This document shows, piece by piece, positions 7,947-15,769 of a stretch of 64,000 nucleotides of DNA. Origin of the DNA: CAMDHY01 sp046156265 (lineage in GTDB: Bacteria; Pseudomonadota; Alphaproteobacteria; Rhizobiales; Segnochrobactraceae). Numbering within the stretch: the stretch's first letter is position 1; every line of letters begins with the position of its first letter. The stretch lies in NCBI RefSeq assembly GCF_046156265.1, contig NZ_JAWDIR010000043.1:62001-126000 (forward strand). The letters are read 5' to 3'. Under the pieces are notes generated by a model. The model saw only the letters and a list, made by a program, of their open reading frames with translations. It was not told the DNA's origin and made no database searches. The position numbers and the translations under genes were made by a program.

Positions 7947-8903
7947 ATGGCCGAGGTCCTGTCGCTGGCGCTGCCCTTCTTCGGGCTGATCTTCCTCGGC
8001 TACGGTTCCGGCAAGATCGTCCGGCTGCCGGACGTCGGCCTCGCCTGGCTGCAGTTCTTCGTCGTCTACCTCGCGCTGCCGGCGCTGTTCTTCCAGATGC
8101 TGTCGCAGACGCCGATCGAGGAGCTGGCGAACTGGCGCTTTGTCGCCGCCACCACCACGGCCACCGCCGCCGCCTTCGCCATCGCCTTCGGCATCGGCAT
8201 GCTGGCGACCCGCGGCCGCATCCCCGAGGCGACCATCCAGGGCATCGTCGGCGGCTACGCCAACGTCGGCTACATGGGGCCGGGCCTGACGCTGGCGGCG
8301 CTCGGACCGACCGCGACGGTGCCGGCGGCGCTGATCTTCTGCTTCGATTCGATGCTGCTGTTCACGCTCGTGCCGGTGCTGATGGCGATCGGTGGCACCG
8401 AGGGCGGTGGTGTCTGGGCGACGGTGAAGGTGTGCCTGAAGCGCATCTTCACGCACCCCTTCATCCTCGCCACCATCGCGGGCGTCGCCGCGGCGGCCCT
8501 CGAGTTCCGCCCGCCGCAGGCCCTCGACCAGTTGCTGACCTATCTGCGCTCAGCCGCGGCACCGTGCGCCCTGTTCGCGATGGGCGTGACGGCGGCGCTG
8601 CGGCCCGTGCCCGGCGTGCCGTGGGAACTGCCGTTCCTGCTTCTGGTCAAGCTGGTGCTGCACCCGCTGATGGTGTTCGCGCTGATGCTGCTGATCGGAG
8701 GGTTCTCGTCGTCCTGGGTCGAGACGGCGGTGCTGATGGCCTCGCTGCCGCCGGCCGCCAACGCGTTCGTGCTGGCGAGCCAGTACCGCGTCTACGTGGA
8801 GCGCGCTTCCGGCGCGGTGCTGTTCGGCACCGCCGCGTCCGTCCTCACCGTGACGCTGACGCTCTACCTCATCACCGAGGACCTGCTGCCACTGCTCAAC
8901 TGA
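7947..8903 (+). CDS. AEC (auxin efflux carrier) family transporter
   Basis: A 318-residue integral membrane protein with about ten hydrophobic segments in two inverted halves, including the N-terminal 'SLALPFFGLIFLGYGSGKI' helix and the half-repeat 'FVLASQYRVYVERASGAVLFGT' near the C-terminus. Bacterial AEC proteins move organic acids such as malate, malonate or lactate, or other anions; no substrate can be read here. I use ATG 7947, preceded by GCGCGAG; an in-frame upstream ATG (7872) would add 25 charged residues before the first helix. The stop codon sits in a small inverted repeat (CTGACC gcc GGTCAG, 8900-8914) shared with the convergent next gene. Confidence 0.88.
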   Translation: MAEVLSLALPFFGLIFLGYGSGKIVRLPDVGLAWLQFFVVYLALPALFFQMLSQTPIEELANWRFVAATTTATAAAFAIAFGIGMLATRGRIPEATIQGIVGGYANVGYMGPGLTLAALGPTATVPAALIFCFDSMLLFTLVPVLMAIGGTEGGGVWATVKVCLKRIFTHPFILATIAGVAAAALEFRPPQALDQLLTYLRSAAAPCALFAMGVTAALRPVPGVPWELPFLLLVKLVLHPLMVFALMLLIGGFSSSWVETAVLMASLPPAANAFVLASQYRVYVERASGAVLFGTAASVLTVTLTLYLITEDLLPLLN

Positions 8904-8910
8904 CCGCCGG

Positions 8911-10095
8911 TCAGCGCCAGCCGACCAGCGGCGTCGCCGGGCCGAGGCCCTGGCGCATGGCGAAGCGGCGGATCGGCCCGACGCGGCCGGCGAGATAGAG
9001 CCCGGCGGCGCGGGCGACCTGCACCGGCAGGAAGCCCGTCAGCAGCGAGCGGTCGAACAGGTCCACCGCCGCCGTCCGCATCGTCACGTCGCCGCGCCGC
9101 GCGCGGTCGTAGGTGGCGAGCAGGGCCGCGTCACCCGGGTCGCCGGCGCGCGCGCGCGCCACGGTGCGCGCCAGCACCGCGACGTCGCGCAGGCCGAGAT
9201 TGAGGCCCTGCGCGCCGATCGGCGGAAAGCGGTGGGCCGCTTCGCCCACCAGCGCCACGCGCCGGTCGGCGAAGCGCGTCGCGACGTGGCCGCCGAGCGG
9301 CAGCAGGCCGCGCGGGCCGTCCACGGACATTGCCCCGAGAATCGAATGCGCCTGCCGCTCGATCGCCGCCGACAGGGCCGCATCGTCCAATGCGGCGAGC
9401 CGTTCCGCCGCCTCCGGCCGCTCGACCCAGACGAGGCTGGAGCGGCGGCCGGGAAGGGGAACGAGCGTGAACGGGCCGGCCGGCGTGTGGAATTCGGTTG
9501 AAGCGTCGTGGTGCGATGCCCCGTGCGACAGCGTCGTGACGAGCGCCGTCTGCCGGTACTGCCAGCTGCGCACAGCGATTCCCGCCGCCTCGCGCGTGGC
9601 CGATGCCGCGCCGTCGGCGGCGACGACGAGGCGGGCCGCCAGGCGCCACGGTCCGGCATCGATGGTGACGCGCGCCGCCCCCGGCACCACCGCGTCCGCC
9701 TTCGCCGGCACGCGGGCCAGGTTGGCGGCCTGGTCGACGGCTTGTGAGAGTGTCGCGTTCAAGGCGTCGTTCGGAATGTTGAAGCCGAAGGTCTCGGCAC
9801 CCGCCTCGGCGGCGTCGAAGACGGCCTCCGGCGCACGCACCAGCCGCCCGGTGTCATCGACGATCCGCATCGTGCGCAGCGGTGCTGCGGCCGCCTCGGC
9901 CCGTTGCCAGACACCCAGCGACGACAGGAGGTCGACCGACCCGCCGAGCAGCGCCGTCGTGCGCGGATCGGCACCGGCAGGGGGCGCCACCAGCGCGACC
10001 TGCAGCCCGGCGGCCGCCAGCGCCAGGGCAGCCGTCATGCCGGTCGGCCCGCCGCCGATCACCGCCACGTCGAAATGCTCGCGGTCTTCGTCCAT
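8911..10095 (-). CDS. UbiH/UbiF family FAD-dependent monooxygenase
   Basis: A 394-residue flavoprotein hydroxylase. An N-terminal Rossmann motif 'VIGGGPTGMTAALALA', a central 'VVAADGAAS' (the DG motif) and the C-terminal FAD-contact 'GEAAHRFPPIGAQGLNLGL' segment place it in the UbiH/UbiF/COQ6 group that hydroxylates the ubiquinone ring. The GD of the usual GD motif is GE here. Because alphaproteobacteria often have several such paralogues, the exact ring position (C1, C5 or C6) is not assignable. The frame stays open upstream, but ATG 10095 begins directly before the Rossmann strand. It is convergent with the AEC gene, 7 bases apart. Confidence 0.85.
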   Translation of the reverse strand: MDEDREHFDVAVIGGGPTGMTAALALAAAGLQVALVAPPAGADPRTTALLGGSVDLLSSLGVWQRAEAAAAPLRTMRIVDDTGRLVRAPEAVFDAAEAGAETFGFNIPNDALNATLSQAVDQAANLARVPAKADAVVPGAARVTIDAGPWRLAARLVVAADGAASATREAAGIAVRSWQYRQTALVTTLSHGASHHDASTEFHTPAGPFTLVPLPGRRSSLVWVERPEAAERLAALDDAALSAAIERQAHSILGAMSVDGPRGLLPLGGHVATRFADRRVALVGEAAHRFPPIGAQGLNLGLRDVAVLARTVARARAGDPGDAALLATYDRARRGDVTMRTAAVDLFDRSLLTGFLPVQVARAAGLYLAGRVGPIRRFAMRQGLGPATPLVGWR

Positions 10096-10264
10096 CTCTG
10101 CCTCGTCTGCCCGTCTCGCCGTCAAACATGGAGCGGCCGGCACCCGTCCGCCAGCCGCGGCGGCCGGCCGATCGTCGCACTCGGGTGCGGCCTTGTAACG
10201 AGGCGCCGGCTGCGGCAACACTCGCCCGCCGGCTGCACTCCATGCGGCGGTTGGGGAGGATGCC

Positions 10265-11458
10265 GTGCGGAAACTCGTCGCCTGTGCCGTCGCCTTGCTC
10301 CTCCTCGCCATGCTGCCCGTCGAGGCGCAGACGATCGAGCCGCAGAAGTCGAGCCGGTTCCGCATCCTGCAATCGCTCGGCGGCGGGCAGGGCAAGGCCA
10401 TCGCTGGCCGCCTTGCCTATGATTCGAGGGACAACTTCCTGTTCGCGCTGCCTTCCGCCGGCGGAACCATGGGAGCCGGCACGCTGGTGCGGCTGCAGCC
10501 GAACGGCGAGCGCTTCGGCGTGCTCCACAGGTTCGACCCCGCCGTCGGTGGTCCGGCGGTCGGACAGGTGGCCGTGCATCCGAGCAAGGCGACGCTGCTG
10601 GGCGTCACCCGGGACGGCGGCGACAACGGCGTGGGCACGATCTTCTCGGTCCGGGCGGACGGGCGCAGTTTCACCGTGCTGGCGAGCTTCGGCGGCCGCG
10701 ACGGCGAGACGCCGCTCGGCGCACCGGTGCTGTCGCAGAACGGCAAGACGCTGTTCGGGACGGCTAGCACGGGCGGTCGCTACGGCGGCGGCACGCTCTG
10801 GCGGGTCGCCGCGAACGGCTCATCGTTCGTGGTGCTCCACCACTTCGGCAAGCGCAAGACCGACGGCTCGACACCGATGGCCGGGCTCGTGCTCTCGCGT
10901 GACGGCAAGACGCTGTTCGGCACGACGCGCGACGGTGGCGGCAAGGGCCTCGGCACGATCTTCTCGATCCGCACCGACGGCAGTCGCTTCGCTACCCTTC
11001 ACGCGTTCGAAGGCGGCAAGCAGGACGGCGCCTCTCCGCAGGACGCCGCTCTGATCTTCAGCTATCGCAGCGAGCAACTGTTCGGCACCACGCCGTCCGG
11101 TGGGCGCGGCGACCAGGGCATCATCTTCCGCATCCGCTCCGACGGGACCGCCTACAGGGTCCTGCACGACTTCGCCGGCTCGTCCGGCTCTGTCCCAGGT
11201 TCGGTGGCGCAGGGCTTCGACGGGCTGACCCTCTACGGCACGGCCGCGCAGGGTGGCGAAGACGGTGGCGGCGTGCTCTTCCAGCTGCGGACCAACGGAA
11301 CCCGGTTCAAGGTCCTTCACAACTTCACCGCGAAGTCGGGCAACGCCCCGCTGGACGGGCCGATCGTTAGCGCCAACGGCCGCCGCCTCTACGGCGCGAC
11401 CAGCGCCGCGGGCGCCAAGGGCGGCGGCTCGATCTACGCCTACGACCTGTTCGACTGA
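10265..11458 (+). CDS. Secreted GloVer-repeat (choice-of-anchor tandem repeat) protein
   Basis: A 397-residue exported protein. The signal peptide 'LVACAVALLLLAMLPVEAQ' ends near residue 21. The rest is a run of seven to eight ~45-residue repeats built on 'G.tLFGT...GG..G.GtiFsirtdG..f.vLh.F', the GloVer repeat (TIGR03803 type), expected to fold as beta-propeller or solenoid blades. Function of these repeats is unknown; they occur in secreted or surface proteins. The start is GTG at 10265, supported by the strong GGGGAGGA ribosome site at 10253-10260. There is no C-terminal sorting or anchoring signal that I recognise. Confidence 0.85.
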   Translation: MRKLVACAVALLLLAMLPVEAQTIEPQKSSRFRILQSLGGGQGKAIAGRLAYDSRDNFLFALPSAGGTMGAGTLVRLQPNGERFGVLHRFDPAVGGPAVGQVAVHPSKATLLGVTRDGGDNGVGTIFSVRADGRSFTVLASFGGRDGETPLGAPVLSQNGKTLFGTASTGGRYGGGTLWRVAANGSSFVVLHHFGKRKTDGSTPMAGLVLSRDGKTLFGTTRDGGGKGLGTIFSIRTDGSRFATLHAFEGGKQDGASPQDAALIFSYRSEQLFGTTPSGGRGDQGIIFRIRSDGTAYRVLHDFAGSSGSVPGSVAQGFDGLTLYGTAAQGGEDGGGVLFQLRTNGTRFKVLHNFTAKSGNAPLDGPIVSANGRRLYGATSAAGAKGGGSIYAYDLFD

Positions 11459-11627
11459 GCGTCTTCGACTGAGCGTCGCGGCGGCCGAGCAACCAAACTC
11501 GCGCTCACGCGTTCGTGGCCGGCCGTTGCCGCCGCCGCGATTGATTTCGGCGTGGCCACACCGTCACTTCCCCCGATGAGCCGGCGCCCCGTCGACGCCC
11601 GCCACCTCTCGCGCCCTGGAGCGTACG

Positions 11628-12368
11628 ATGTACGACTGGCTGTTCCAGCCCGCCACCCTCGCGAGCTTCCTCACCCTCACGATCATGGAGATCGTGCTGG
11701 GCATTGACAACATCGTCTTCCTGTCGGTCATTACCAGCAAGCTCAAGGACCCGGTGACGCGCAAGCGCGCCCGCCAGATCGGCCTCGGCCTCGCCCTCGT
11801 CTTCCGCATCATCTTCCTGCTGGCGATCACCTGGATCATCGGCCTGACCGCGCCGGTCTTCACCGTCTTCGATCATGCCGTGTCGTGGCGCGACCTCATC
11901 CTGATCGGCGGCGGACTGTTCCTGCTCGTCAAGGGCACGCTGGAGATCCACAACGGCATCGAGGGCGTCCACGAAGGCGCGGCGACGGTGAAGGAAGCGA
12001 GCTTTGGCCTCGTCATCGGGCAGATCCTGATGATCGACCTCGTCTTCTCGATCGACTCGATCATCACGGCGATCGGCATGGCCGAGCACGTCGAGATCAT
12101 GATCGCCGCGGTGATCATCTCGATGGGCGTGATGTACGTCGCGTCGGGGCCGGTGGCCGACTTCATTCACCGCCACCCCACCACCAAGATGCTGGCGCTC
12201 GCCTTCCTGCTCCTGATCGGCGTCGCGCTGATCGCCGACGGCCTCGGCTTCCACATCCCGCGCGGCTACATCTACTTCTCGATGGCGTTCGCCGCGGGGG
12301 TGGAGATCATCAACATCCTGGCGCGCGGCAAGCGCGCCAAAGGGGGTGGCGGCGCCACCACCCATTGA
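11628..12368 (+). CDS. TerC family integral membrane protein
   Basis: A 246-residue protein with about seven transmembrane helices. The TerC signatures are clear: 'EIVLGIDNIVFLSVI' in helix one and 'QILMIDLVFSIDSIITAIGM' in the second half, with the paired acidic residues in membrane helices that are thought to handle metal ions. Homologues (TerC, Alx, YgdQ) act in manganese efflux, metal loading of exported proteins or tellurite resistance. I looked in the 169-base upstream gap for a manganese (yybP-ykoY) riboswitch and did not find its core. It ends with a Gly-rich tail. Confidence 0.88.
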   Translation: MYDWLFQPATLASFLTLTIMEIVLGIDNIVFLSVITSKLKDPVTRKRARQIGLGLALVFRIIFLLAITWIIGLTAPVFTVFDHAVSWRDLILIGGGLFLLVKGTLEIHNGIEGVHEGAATVKEASFGLVIGQILMIDLVFSIDSIITAIGMAEHVEIMIAAVIISMGVMYVASGPVADFIHRHPTTKMLALAFLLLIGVALIADGLGFHIPRGYIYFSMAFAAGVEIINILARGKRAKGGGGATTH

Positions 12369-12457
12369 CGCGGCGGGCCCCGCCGCCGCAGGCCCTTGGC
12401 CGGGCGGCGGGGCGCGGCTATCAAGGCATCGGTCCCCGAAGTCGAGGAGCGAGAGCC

Positions 12458-13435
12458 ATGACCCGCGCCGTCCGCGTTCACGAGACCGGGGGACCGGAGG
12501 TCCTGCGCCTCGAGGAGATCGATCTCGGTGATCCGGGTCCCGGTGAGGCGCTCGTCCGCCACACGGCGATCGGCGTCAACTTCATCGACACCTACTTCCG
12601 CTCCGGCCTCTACCCGGCGCCCGCGATGCCCTTCGTTCCGGGCGCCGAGGCGGCGGGAATCGTCGAGGCCGTCGGCCACGGCGTCACCACCGTCGCCCCG
12701 GGCGACCGGGTCGCCTACGTCGTCACGCTCGGCGCCTACTCCGACGCCCGCCTGATCGCCGCCGACCGCCTCGTCCGCCTGCCGGACGACATCGCCGATC
12801 GCGACGCCGCGGCAATGGTCCTGAAGGGCATGACCGTGCGCTTCCTGCTGCGGGCGACCTATCCCGTCCGCCCGGAGACGGTGATGCTGGTGCATGCCGC
12901 CGCCGGTGGTGTCGGCCTGCTGATGGGGCAGTGGGCGCGCCATCTCGGTGTCGGCACGATCATCGGCACGGTCGGCGGGCCGGAGAAGGCGGCCCTCGCG
13001 GCGGCGAACGGCTACACCCACGTCATCGACTACCGCTCGGAGGACTTCGTCGCCCGCGTCAAGGACATCACCGGCGGACGCGGCGTCGACGTCGCCTACG
13101 ATTCGGTCGGCAAGGACACGTTCCCCGGCTCCCTCGACTGCCTCAGGCCGCGCGGGCTGTGGGTGTCGTTCGGGAACGCGTCCGGCCCGGTGCCGCCGTT
13201 CCAGATCAGCCTGTTGTCACAGAAGGGCTCCCTCTACGCGACCCGGCCGACGATCTTCGCCTACATCGCCACGCGCGCCGACCTAGAGCAGACGGCACAG
13301 GACCTGTTCGACGTCGTCCGCTCCGGTGCGGTCACGGTCACGGCGCGGCAGGAACTGCCGCTCGCTGACGTCGCTGAGGCGCACCGGGCCCTCGAGGGCC
13401 GCCGCACGTCGGGGGCGACGGTGCTCATTCCCTGA
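12458..13435 (+). CDS. Quinone oxidoreductase (zeta-crystallin-like MDR)
   Basis: A 325-residue NADPH-dependent quinone reductase of the zinc-free medium-chain dehydrogenase family. The GroES-like N-terminal domain contains 'NFIDTYFRSGLY' and 'PGAEAAGIVEAVG'; the Rossmann domain has 'VHAAAGGVGLLMGQWA' and the QOR-type 'VIDYRSEDF...GGRGVDVAYDSVG' pattern. Zinc ligands are absent, as expected for QorA. It catalyses one-electron reduction of quinones and may serve in detoxification. ATG 12458 follows a GAGGAGCGAGAG ribosome site. TerC upstream is on the same strand, 89 bases away, with GC-rich inverted repeats between. Confidence 0.9.
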   Translation: MTRAVRVHETGGPEVLRLEEIDLGDPGPGEALVRHTAIGVNFIDTYFRSGLYPAPAMPFVPGAEAAGIVEAVGHGVTTVAPGDRVAYVVTLGAYSDARLIAADRLVRLPDDIADRDAAAMVLKGMTVRFLLRATYPVRPETVMLVHAAAGGVGLLMGQWARHLGVGTIIGTVGGPEKAALAAANGYTHVIDYRSEDFVARVKDITGGRGVDVAYDSVGKDTFPGSLDCLRPRGLWVSFGNASGPVPPFQISLLSQKGSLYATRPTIFAYIATRADLEQTAQDLFDVVRSGAVTVTARQELPLADVAEAHRALEGRRTSGATVLIP

Positions 13436-13527
13436 GGGTCCCGCCGTCACAGCCTCGTGACCGGCCAGATTTTCGCAGCATCGCCACGTTTGTGACGCAT
13501 CACCGCCGCGAGAGGCGATGACGATGG

Positions 13528-13551
13528 GCGACCTCGCAAAACGGAGGTCGC
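13528..13551 (+). promoter_or_regulatory. Hairpin that buries the ribosome-binding site of the 77-codon gene
   Basis: GCGACCTC (13528-13535) and GAGGTCGC (13544-13551) form a perfect 8-bp stem with the 8-base loop GCAAAACG. The right arm contains the GGAGG that serves the ATG at 13553, so in the folded state the ribosome site is paired. Such a structure can act as an RNA thermometer or other translational switch; only the pairing is observed. Confidence 0.55.
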
Positions 13552-13552
13552 C

Positions 13553-13786
13553 ATGTCCGAGAAGCCCACATTGTCCGTTCCCGAGCTGCAGCGCATCCTG
13601 ATCGCCGCCGCCCAGAACCTTCCGGCCACCGAGGACGTCGTCGACGTGAGGATCACCCCGCGCGGCGAAGGTGAGGTTCGCGACTGGGCCGTCGCCAACT
13701 GGCAGAGCTCCGGTACCCATGCCTCTGCCGGCGAGCTGCGCGCCGTCGCCGATCGCCTGCGCCAGGTTTTTGCCGTCAGCGTCTGA
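13553..13786 (+). CDS. Small hypothetical protein (77 residues)
   Basis: I do not recognise this protein. It is 77 residues, soluble, mixed-charge, without cysteine, signal peptide or membrane segment. The N-terminal third looks helical ('VPELQRILIAAAQNL'), followed by a beta-like stretch ('DVRITPRGEG') and a C-terminal helix ('ELRAVADRLRQVFAV'). It has a good Shine-Dalgarno (GGAGG, 6 bases upstream), which is locked in a stem-loop. It lies between the quinone reductase and the ECF sigma gene; a candidate ECF promoter begins 42 bases after its stop. That position suggests, but does not show, a link with sigma-factor control. Confidence 0.6.
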   Translation: MSEKPTLSVPELQRILIAAAQNLPATEDVVDVRITPRGEGEVRDWAVANWQSSGTHASAGELRAVADRLRQVFAVSV

Positions 13787-13827
13787 CGCTTCGAAGCCGC
13801 TGCTGCGGGCGCCCGACGATTTCGTTG

Positions 13828-13856
13828 GGAACCTTTTCGTCGAGAGTGCATCCAAC
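13828..13856 (+). promoter_or_regulatory. Candidate ECF-type promoter for the sigma factor gene
   Basis: GGAAC (13828-13832) is separated by 16 bases from CATCCAAC (13849-13856), about 72 bases before the sigma gene ATG. GGAAC is the typical -35 element of RpoE-like ECF sigma factors, which often transcribe their own genes. The -10 assignment is a guess. Confidence 0.45.
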
Positions 13857-13927
13857 ACCCCAAAGAGGTCGTTCCGCGCGCCGGCCGAGGGCAGGGCGAC
13901 CGACAACGATGATCGGCGGGGTTGGAC

Positions 13928-14581
13928 ATGCCGGAGACGGGCACGCACGACGAGGCGGCGCTTATCGCGCTCGCCCTCGAGGGAAACCAGGCCGCCATTC
14001 GCGCCATCGTCCGGCGCCACAACAGTCGCCTGCACCGGGTCGCCCGCTCTGTCGTGCGCGACCAGGCGGAGGCGGAGGACGTCGTCCAGGAGGCCTATCT
14101 GCGGGCCTTCTCCCATCTCGCCTCCTTCCGCGGCGCTTCCAGCCTGTCGACCTGGCTCACACGCATCACGCTCAACGAGGCGATGGGGCGGGTGCGGCGC
14201 CGGTCTTCGGCGATGGTGGCGGTGCGCGAGGACCTCGACGTCGTGCGTGACGAGGACGCCGTCGCCCTGCTGCCGTTCGGCCGCCCGCCGCCGACGCCGG
14301 AGGCGATGCTGGAGGAGCGCCAGCTCCGGGACCTGCTCGACAAGGCCGTGCACGACCTGCCGGAGCCGTTCCGCTGCGTCTTCGTGCTGCGCAATGTCGA
14401 CGACCTCAGCATCGATGACATCGCCCGTCGTCTCTCTCTGAAGCCGCAGACGGTGAAGACGCGCCTGCACCGGGCGCGGCGCCTGCTGAAGGACGCCCTC
14501 AGCAGCGGCGGCGTGACGCTGCGCCGTCTGCTGACCCCGCGGCTCGCTACCCCACGGCGCCTGCCGGCGCTCGCCGCCTGA
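13928..14581 (+). CDS. ECF (RpoE-like) RNA polymerase sigma factor
   Basis: A 217-residue sigma-70 family ECF factor. Region 2 contains 'VVRDQAEAEDVVQEAYLRAFSHL' and 'LSTWLTRITLNEA'; a charged linker with 'PFGRPPPTPEAMLEER' leads to region 4, 'LPEPFRCVFVLRNVDDLSIDDIA' and the helix-turn-helix 'LSLKPQTVKTRLHRAR'. The C-terminal ~25 residues are Arg/Leu-rich and unusual for a minimal ECF. No anti-sigma gene is adjacent. The gene is followed 47 bases later by an AhpD-like gene. ATG 13928 gives the best N-terminus; TTG at 13922 is in frame but only adds two residues. Confidence 0.9.
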   Translation: MPETGTHDEAALIALALEGNQAAIRAIVRRHNSRLHRVARSVVRDQAEAEDVVQEAYLRAFSHLASFRGASSLSTWLTRITLNEAMGRVRRRSSAMVAVREDLDVVRDEDAVALLPFGRPPPTPEAMLEERQLRDLLDKAVHDLPEPFRCVFVLRNVDDLSIDDIARRLSLKPQTVKTRLHRARRLLKDALSSGGVTLRRLLTPRLATPRRLPALAA

Positions 14582-14628
14582 GGGCGCCGACCTCGATCCG
14601 AAAAACCAGAAATCACCAGGAGGAAACC

Positions 14629-15285
14629 ATGAGCCAGCAGCGCATCAGCTACGTTCCCGTCGAGCAGATGGACCCCGAGATGCAGGAGGAGATGCGTCGC
14701 TGCCAGCGCGAAGGCACGCCGCGGCCGGAGAGTTCGGCGGTGCGCGCCCACGTTCCGGCGGCCTTCTGGTTCTTCGCCAACTCGTGGCGCGACCTGTTCC
14801 GCACGGGCGTCTGCGACCACGCCATCAAGGAGCTCTGCCGGCTCTACGTGTCGCGCTCGGTGCAATGCGAGTACTGCGGCAACCAGCGCTCGGTGCGGGC
14901 GACGACGAGCGGCGCCCTCATCGAGGACGACGTCATGGACCTCATCAACTTCGAGCGCTCCACCCGCTACGACGAGCGCCAGAAGGCGGCGCTCGCCTAT
15001 GCCGAGGCGATCACCTGGCACACCGACACCGACGATGCCTTCTGGGCGCGGCTGCACAGCCACTTCAGCGAGCCGGAGCTCGTCGAGCTCGGCTGCATGA
15101 TCGGCCTGACGCTCGGTCAGCAGAGCTGGCTGCGGCTCCTCAATATCGACCATCATCAGGTGATGGCAGGCACGACCGCCTCGATGGCGCCGGGCTACGA
15201 GACGGCGGACGCACTCTCCGCCACCAAGGCGTCCGAGGAGTACTGGGCGAAGAAGCCAGTGCAGGCGGCGGCCCCGGCCGCCTGA
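14629..15285 (+). CDS. Carboxymuconolactone decarboxylase / AhpD-like protein
   Basis: A 218-residue all-helical protein of the AhpD/CMD fold. The redox motif is 'CEYCGNQRS' (C80, C83), so the CxxC is present, but the distal His of the AhpD motif CxxCxxxH is replaced by Arg/Ser. A helical hairpin follows, 'KAALAYAEAITWHTDTDDAFW', then 'LGCMIGLTLGQQSWLRLLNI'. AhpD-like proteins can reduce peroxiredoxins or other thiol targets. The preceding sigma factor makes a role in an oxidative or envelope stress response plausible. It has a strong AGGAGGAAACC ribosome site. Confidence 0.83.
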   Translation: MSQQRISYVPVEQMDPEMQEEMRRCQREGTPRPESSAVRAHVPAAFWFFANSWRDLFRTGVCDHAIKELCRLYVSRSVQCEYCGNQRSVRATTSGALIEDDVMDLINFERSTRYDERQKAALAYAEAITWHTDTDDAFWARLHSHFSEPELVELGCMIGLTLGQQSWLRLLNIDHHQVMAGTTASMAPGYETADALSATKASEEYWAKKPVQAAAPAA

Positions 15286-15412
15286 GGATCGCTTGGGGTT
15301 AGGCCGGCACTGCGCCGGCCTAGCCACCCTCTTCGCCGCATTGCATAGTCGGGCGCCATGCTCAAAGCTTCACCGTTCCGGCCATGCCGGAGTCGCGAAG
15401 CGGAGGTCGCCC

Positions 15413-15766
15413 TTGGGTCGTCTGACGACGCACGTTCTCGATACGGCGCTGGGAAAGCCGGCGGCCGGATTGACGGTGGAACTCTGGCGGATCGGGGCCG
15501 GCGGTCGCGAGCACCTGGCGACCGCCGTCACCAACGCCGACGGCCGCCTCGACCGTCCGGCGCTCGAGGGCGAGGCCTTTCGCGCCGGCACCTACGAGTT
15601 CGTCTTCCAGGCCGGCAGTTACCTCCGCGCCTCCGCAACGGCCACGTTGCCCGATCCGTTGTTCCTCGACCAGATCGCGATCCGCTTCGGCATTTCCGAG
15701 GACAGCCACTATCACGTGCCGCTGCTGCTCTCGCCGTTCGGCTACTCGACTTATCGTGGCAGCTGA
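15413..15766 (+). CDS. uraH: 5-hydroxyisourate hydrolase
   Basis: A 117-residue transthyretin-like enzyme that hydrolyses 5-hydroxyisourate, the product of urate oxidation, to OHCU. The N-terminal 'LTTHVLDTALGKPA' strand, the central 'YEFVFQAGSYL' and the C-terminal tetrapeptide 'YRGS' are the family signatures. The start is a TTG at 15413: GGAGG (15402-15406) lies 6 bases upstream, and starting here gives exactly the usual family length. A longer ATG-initiated frame from 15293 would add ~40 residues of no known domain. First gene of the purine operon, 3 bases before xdhA. Confidence 0.92.
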   Translation: MGRLTTHVLDTALGKPAAGLTVELWRIGAGGREHLATAVTNADGRLDRPALEGEAFRAGTYEFVFQAGSYLRASATATLPDPLFLDQIAIRFGISEDSHYHVPLLLSPFGYSTYRGS

Positions 15767-15769
15767 ACG

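Noticed and set aside
11459..11627. Manganese (yybP-ykoY) riboswitch before the TerC gene
   Set aside because: TerC-family genes are often controlled by this riboswitch, but the conserved core loops are not present in the 169-base leader.
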